DNA of 5,644 nt from Thermoproteota archaeon (lineage in GTDB: Archaea; Korarchaeota; Korarchaeia; Korarchaeales; Korarchaeaceae). A program made the translations under genes and the position numbers. Position 1 is the stretch's first letter. Every line of letters starts with the position of its first letter. The notes below the pieces were generated by a model that saw only the letters and a list, made by a program, of their open reading frames with translations, was not told the origin of the DNA and searched no databases. The stretch covers positions 1 through 5,644 of the forward strand of contig QMVU01000090.1 in the NCBI GenBank assembly GCA_003661265.1, written 5' to 3'. This document shows positions 4,889 to 5,644 of this stretch, one piece after another.

Positions 4889-5600
4889 TTCTAAAGCTGA
4901 AATCTTTGTGAAAGATAGGGAGCTCGTGCTTCCCGGACAGGCGCTTGCAAAGGGTTTGTTAAAGCCTGATAGAGGAGTTTATGTGGATAAGGATGGTGTA
5001 GTGAGGTCTTACATGGTAGGACTTGCTGAGATAGGTGATGAAAGAATAGGAGTAATACCCCTTAAGGGGAGCTATGTCCCGAAAACGGGCGATCTAGTGA
5101 TAGCTAGAATTGAAAAAATGTCACAGAGAATAATATTTGCGGATATAAACGCTTATTGTAAAGCGATAATGATAGTACCAAAGCCAGATCCTGGACGAAG
5201 AGGAAGGAAGTACTCCCTTCTGGCCAAGTACGAGGTTCTAGCTCCAGGAGATATTGTACTGGCAAAGATAATGTCCTATGATGGTGTTTCGAATCCTCTC
5301 CTATCGATAAAAGGAGAAGGTCTTGGAAAGCTTGTTGGAGGATCCCTAATAATGATAGAACCGAGCAAGGTTCCTAGAGCTCTTGGAAAACGGCAATCCA
5401 TGTTGCAGATGTTGAAACAGAAGGCTAAGTGCGACATTATAATAGCACAAAACGGGATAGTATGGGTGAACTCCGACGATCCCAGGGTTATTAGCGCTAT
5501 AGAAATGGCTCTTCGCAAGATTGAAAGAGAGTCTCACCTCCCAGGCCTAACCGAGAGGGTTGGTCAGTTATTAGATTCCCTTCTAGGGGGGAACTCGTGA
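4863..5600 (+). CDS. rrp4: Exosome cap subunit Rrp4 (S1 and KH domains)
   Basis: This 245-residue protein caps the archaeal exosome, binding RNA and feeding it to the Rrp41-Rrp42 phosphorolytic ring. The N-terminal region includes LVLPGQ at 21-26 and IPLKGSYVPKTGDLVIARI at 65-83, entering the S1 domain (about 72-152). The KH domain (about 158-225) has VPRALGKRQSM at 170-180, AQNGIVWV at 195-202 and ESHLPGLTERV at 223-233. The absence of a C-terminal zinc ribbon rules out Csl4. The KH loop is GKRQ rather than G-x-x-G, and the family's G-x-N-G reads AQNG, as in Sulfolobus. The S1 strand lacks the usual Gly-Trp before A-D-I. The start is uncertain: GTG 4863 (AGGAAAGG upstream), GTG 4869, or TTG 4872 (AGGTGG at 4861-4866). 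All overlap the end of the SBDS gene. Confidence 0.92.
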   Translation: MEVLKKSVSSKAEIFVKDRELVLPGQALAKGLLKPDRGVYVDKDGVVRSYMVGLAEIGDERIGVIPLKGSYVPKTGDLVIARIEKMSQRIIFADINAYCKAIMIVPKPDPGRRGRKYSLLAKYEVLAPGDIVLAKIMSYDGVSNPLLSIKGEGLGKLVGGSLIMIEPSKVPRALGKRQSMLQMLKQKAKCDIIIAQNGIVWVNSDDPRVISAIEMALRKIERESHLPGLTERVGQLLDSLLGGNS

Positions 5601-5644
5601 TGAATTCCATATTTACCGAGGAAAAGCCGGAAGTTTTGATCCAA
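5600..5644 (+). CDS. rrp41: Exosome phosphorolytic subunit Rrp41, N-terminal fragment
   Basis: Only 15 codons are present before the window ends; they read MNSIFTEEKPEVLIQ. The E-K-P-x-x-L-I pattern resembles the N-terminus of Sulfolobus Rrp41 (ERPKLIL), and rrp41 follows rrp4 in most archaeal genomes. Rrp41 is the RNase PH-like catalytic subunit of the exosome ring. The ATG at 5600 shares one base with the rrp4 stop (TGATG). It has AGGGGGG at 5585-5591 with 8-nt spacing. A GTG at 5597 in the same frame would give a GTGA overlap and one extra residue. The catalytic domains lie outside the window, so identity rests mainly on context. Confidence 0.75.
   Translation, partial: MNSIFTEEKPEVLIQ

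Noticed and set aside
5058..5069. 12-bp perfect palindrome CCCCTTAAGGGG in rrp4
   Set aside because: It is formed by the codons for the conserved Rrp4 motif I-P-L-K-G, so protein conservation explains it without a regulatory role.
5276..5537. Two minus-strand open frames opposite rrp4
   Set aside because: They lie under the conserved KH domain of Rrp4 and are frame shadows.
4863..5600. Csl4 instead of Rrp4
   Set aside because: A KH domain follows S1, and the C-terminal zinc-ribbon cysteines of Csl4 are absent.
1..5644. CRISPR array, insertion sequence, prophage or defence genes
   Set aside because: No regularly spaced repeats, transposase, integrase or terminal inverted repeats were seen; all genes are core archaeal genes with even base composition.

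Overview
The window is a stretch of archaeal chromosome, not a mobile or accessory region. Every gene belongs to the archaeal/eukaryotic information-processing set: ribosomal protein L15e, the RNase P proteins Rpp30 and Pop5, a 20S proteasome alpha subunit, SBDS, exosome Rrp4 and the start of Rrp41. TATA-like elements rather than -35/-10 boxes precede the genes. TTG and GTG starts are used, and AGA/AGG arginine codons are common. Rrp4 carries the degenerate KH loop and A-x-N-G signature I recall from Sulfolobus. I therefore infer a member of the TACK archaea (Thermoproteota in the broad sense), probably thermophilic. I cannot name a lineage from this sequence alone.

Layout. Positions 10-1209 (minus strand) encode an Obg/YchF-type GTPase of the Ygr210 subgroup. 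An 81-bp divergent gap (1210-1290) holds one AT-rich core that reads as a TATA box in both directions. To its right all genes run on the plus strand: rpl15e (TTG start), a COG1325-type exosome-associated RNA-binding protein (TTG start, 4-nt overlap), rnp3/Rpp30 (ATGA overlap) and rnp2/Pop5 (1-nt gap). A 119-bp gap (3333-3451) contains a hairpin followed by a T-rich tract and a possible new promoter. Then come psmA, the SBDS homologue (24-nt gap), rrp4 (26-nt overlap) and rrp41, of which only the first 15 codons are present.

How it works together. This is the known archaeal exosome/proteasome superoperon, proposed by Koonin and colleagues in 2001 from comparative genomics. It puts tRNA 5' processing (RNase P), 3'-5' RNA decay (Rrp4/Rrp41), 50S maturation (SBDS, L15e) and protein degradation (proteasome core) in one transcription neighbourhood. 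Tight overlaps suggest translational coupling within two blocks: rpl15e to rnp2, and psmA to rrp41.

I found no undescribed multi-gene system. The points worth a second look are small: a 14-bp exact repeat linking the rpl15e core promoter to the inside of rnp2, two perfect inverted repeats near 3' ends of genes, unusual residues in PsmA and Rrp4, and the break before psmA.
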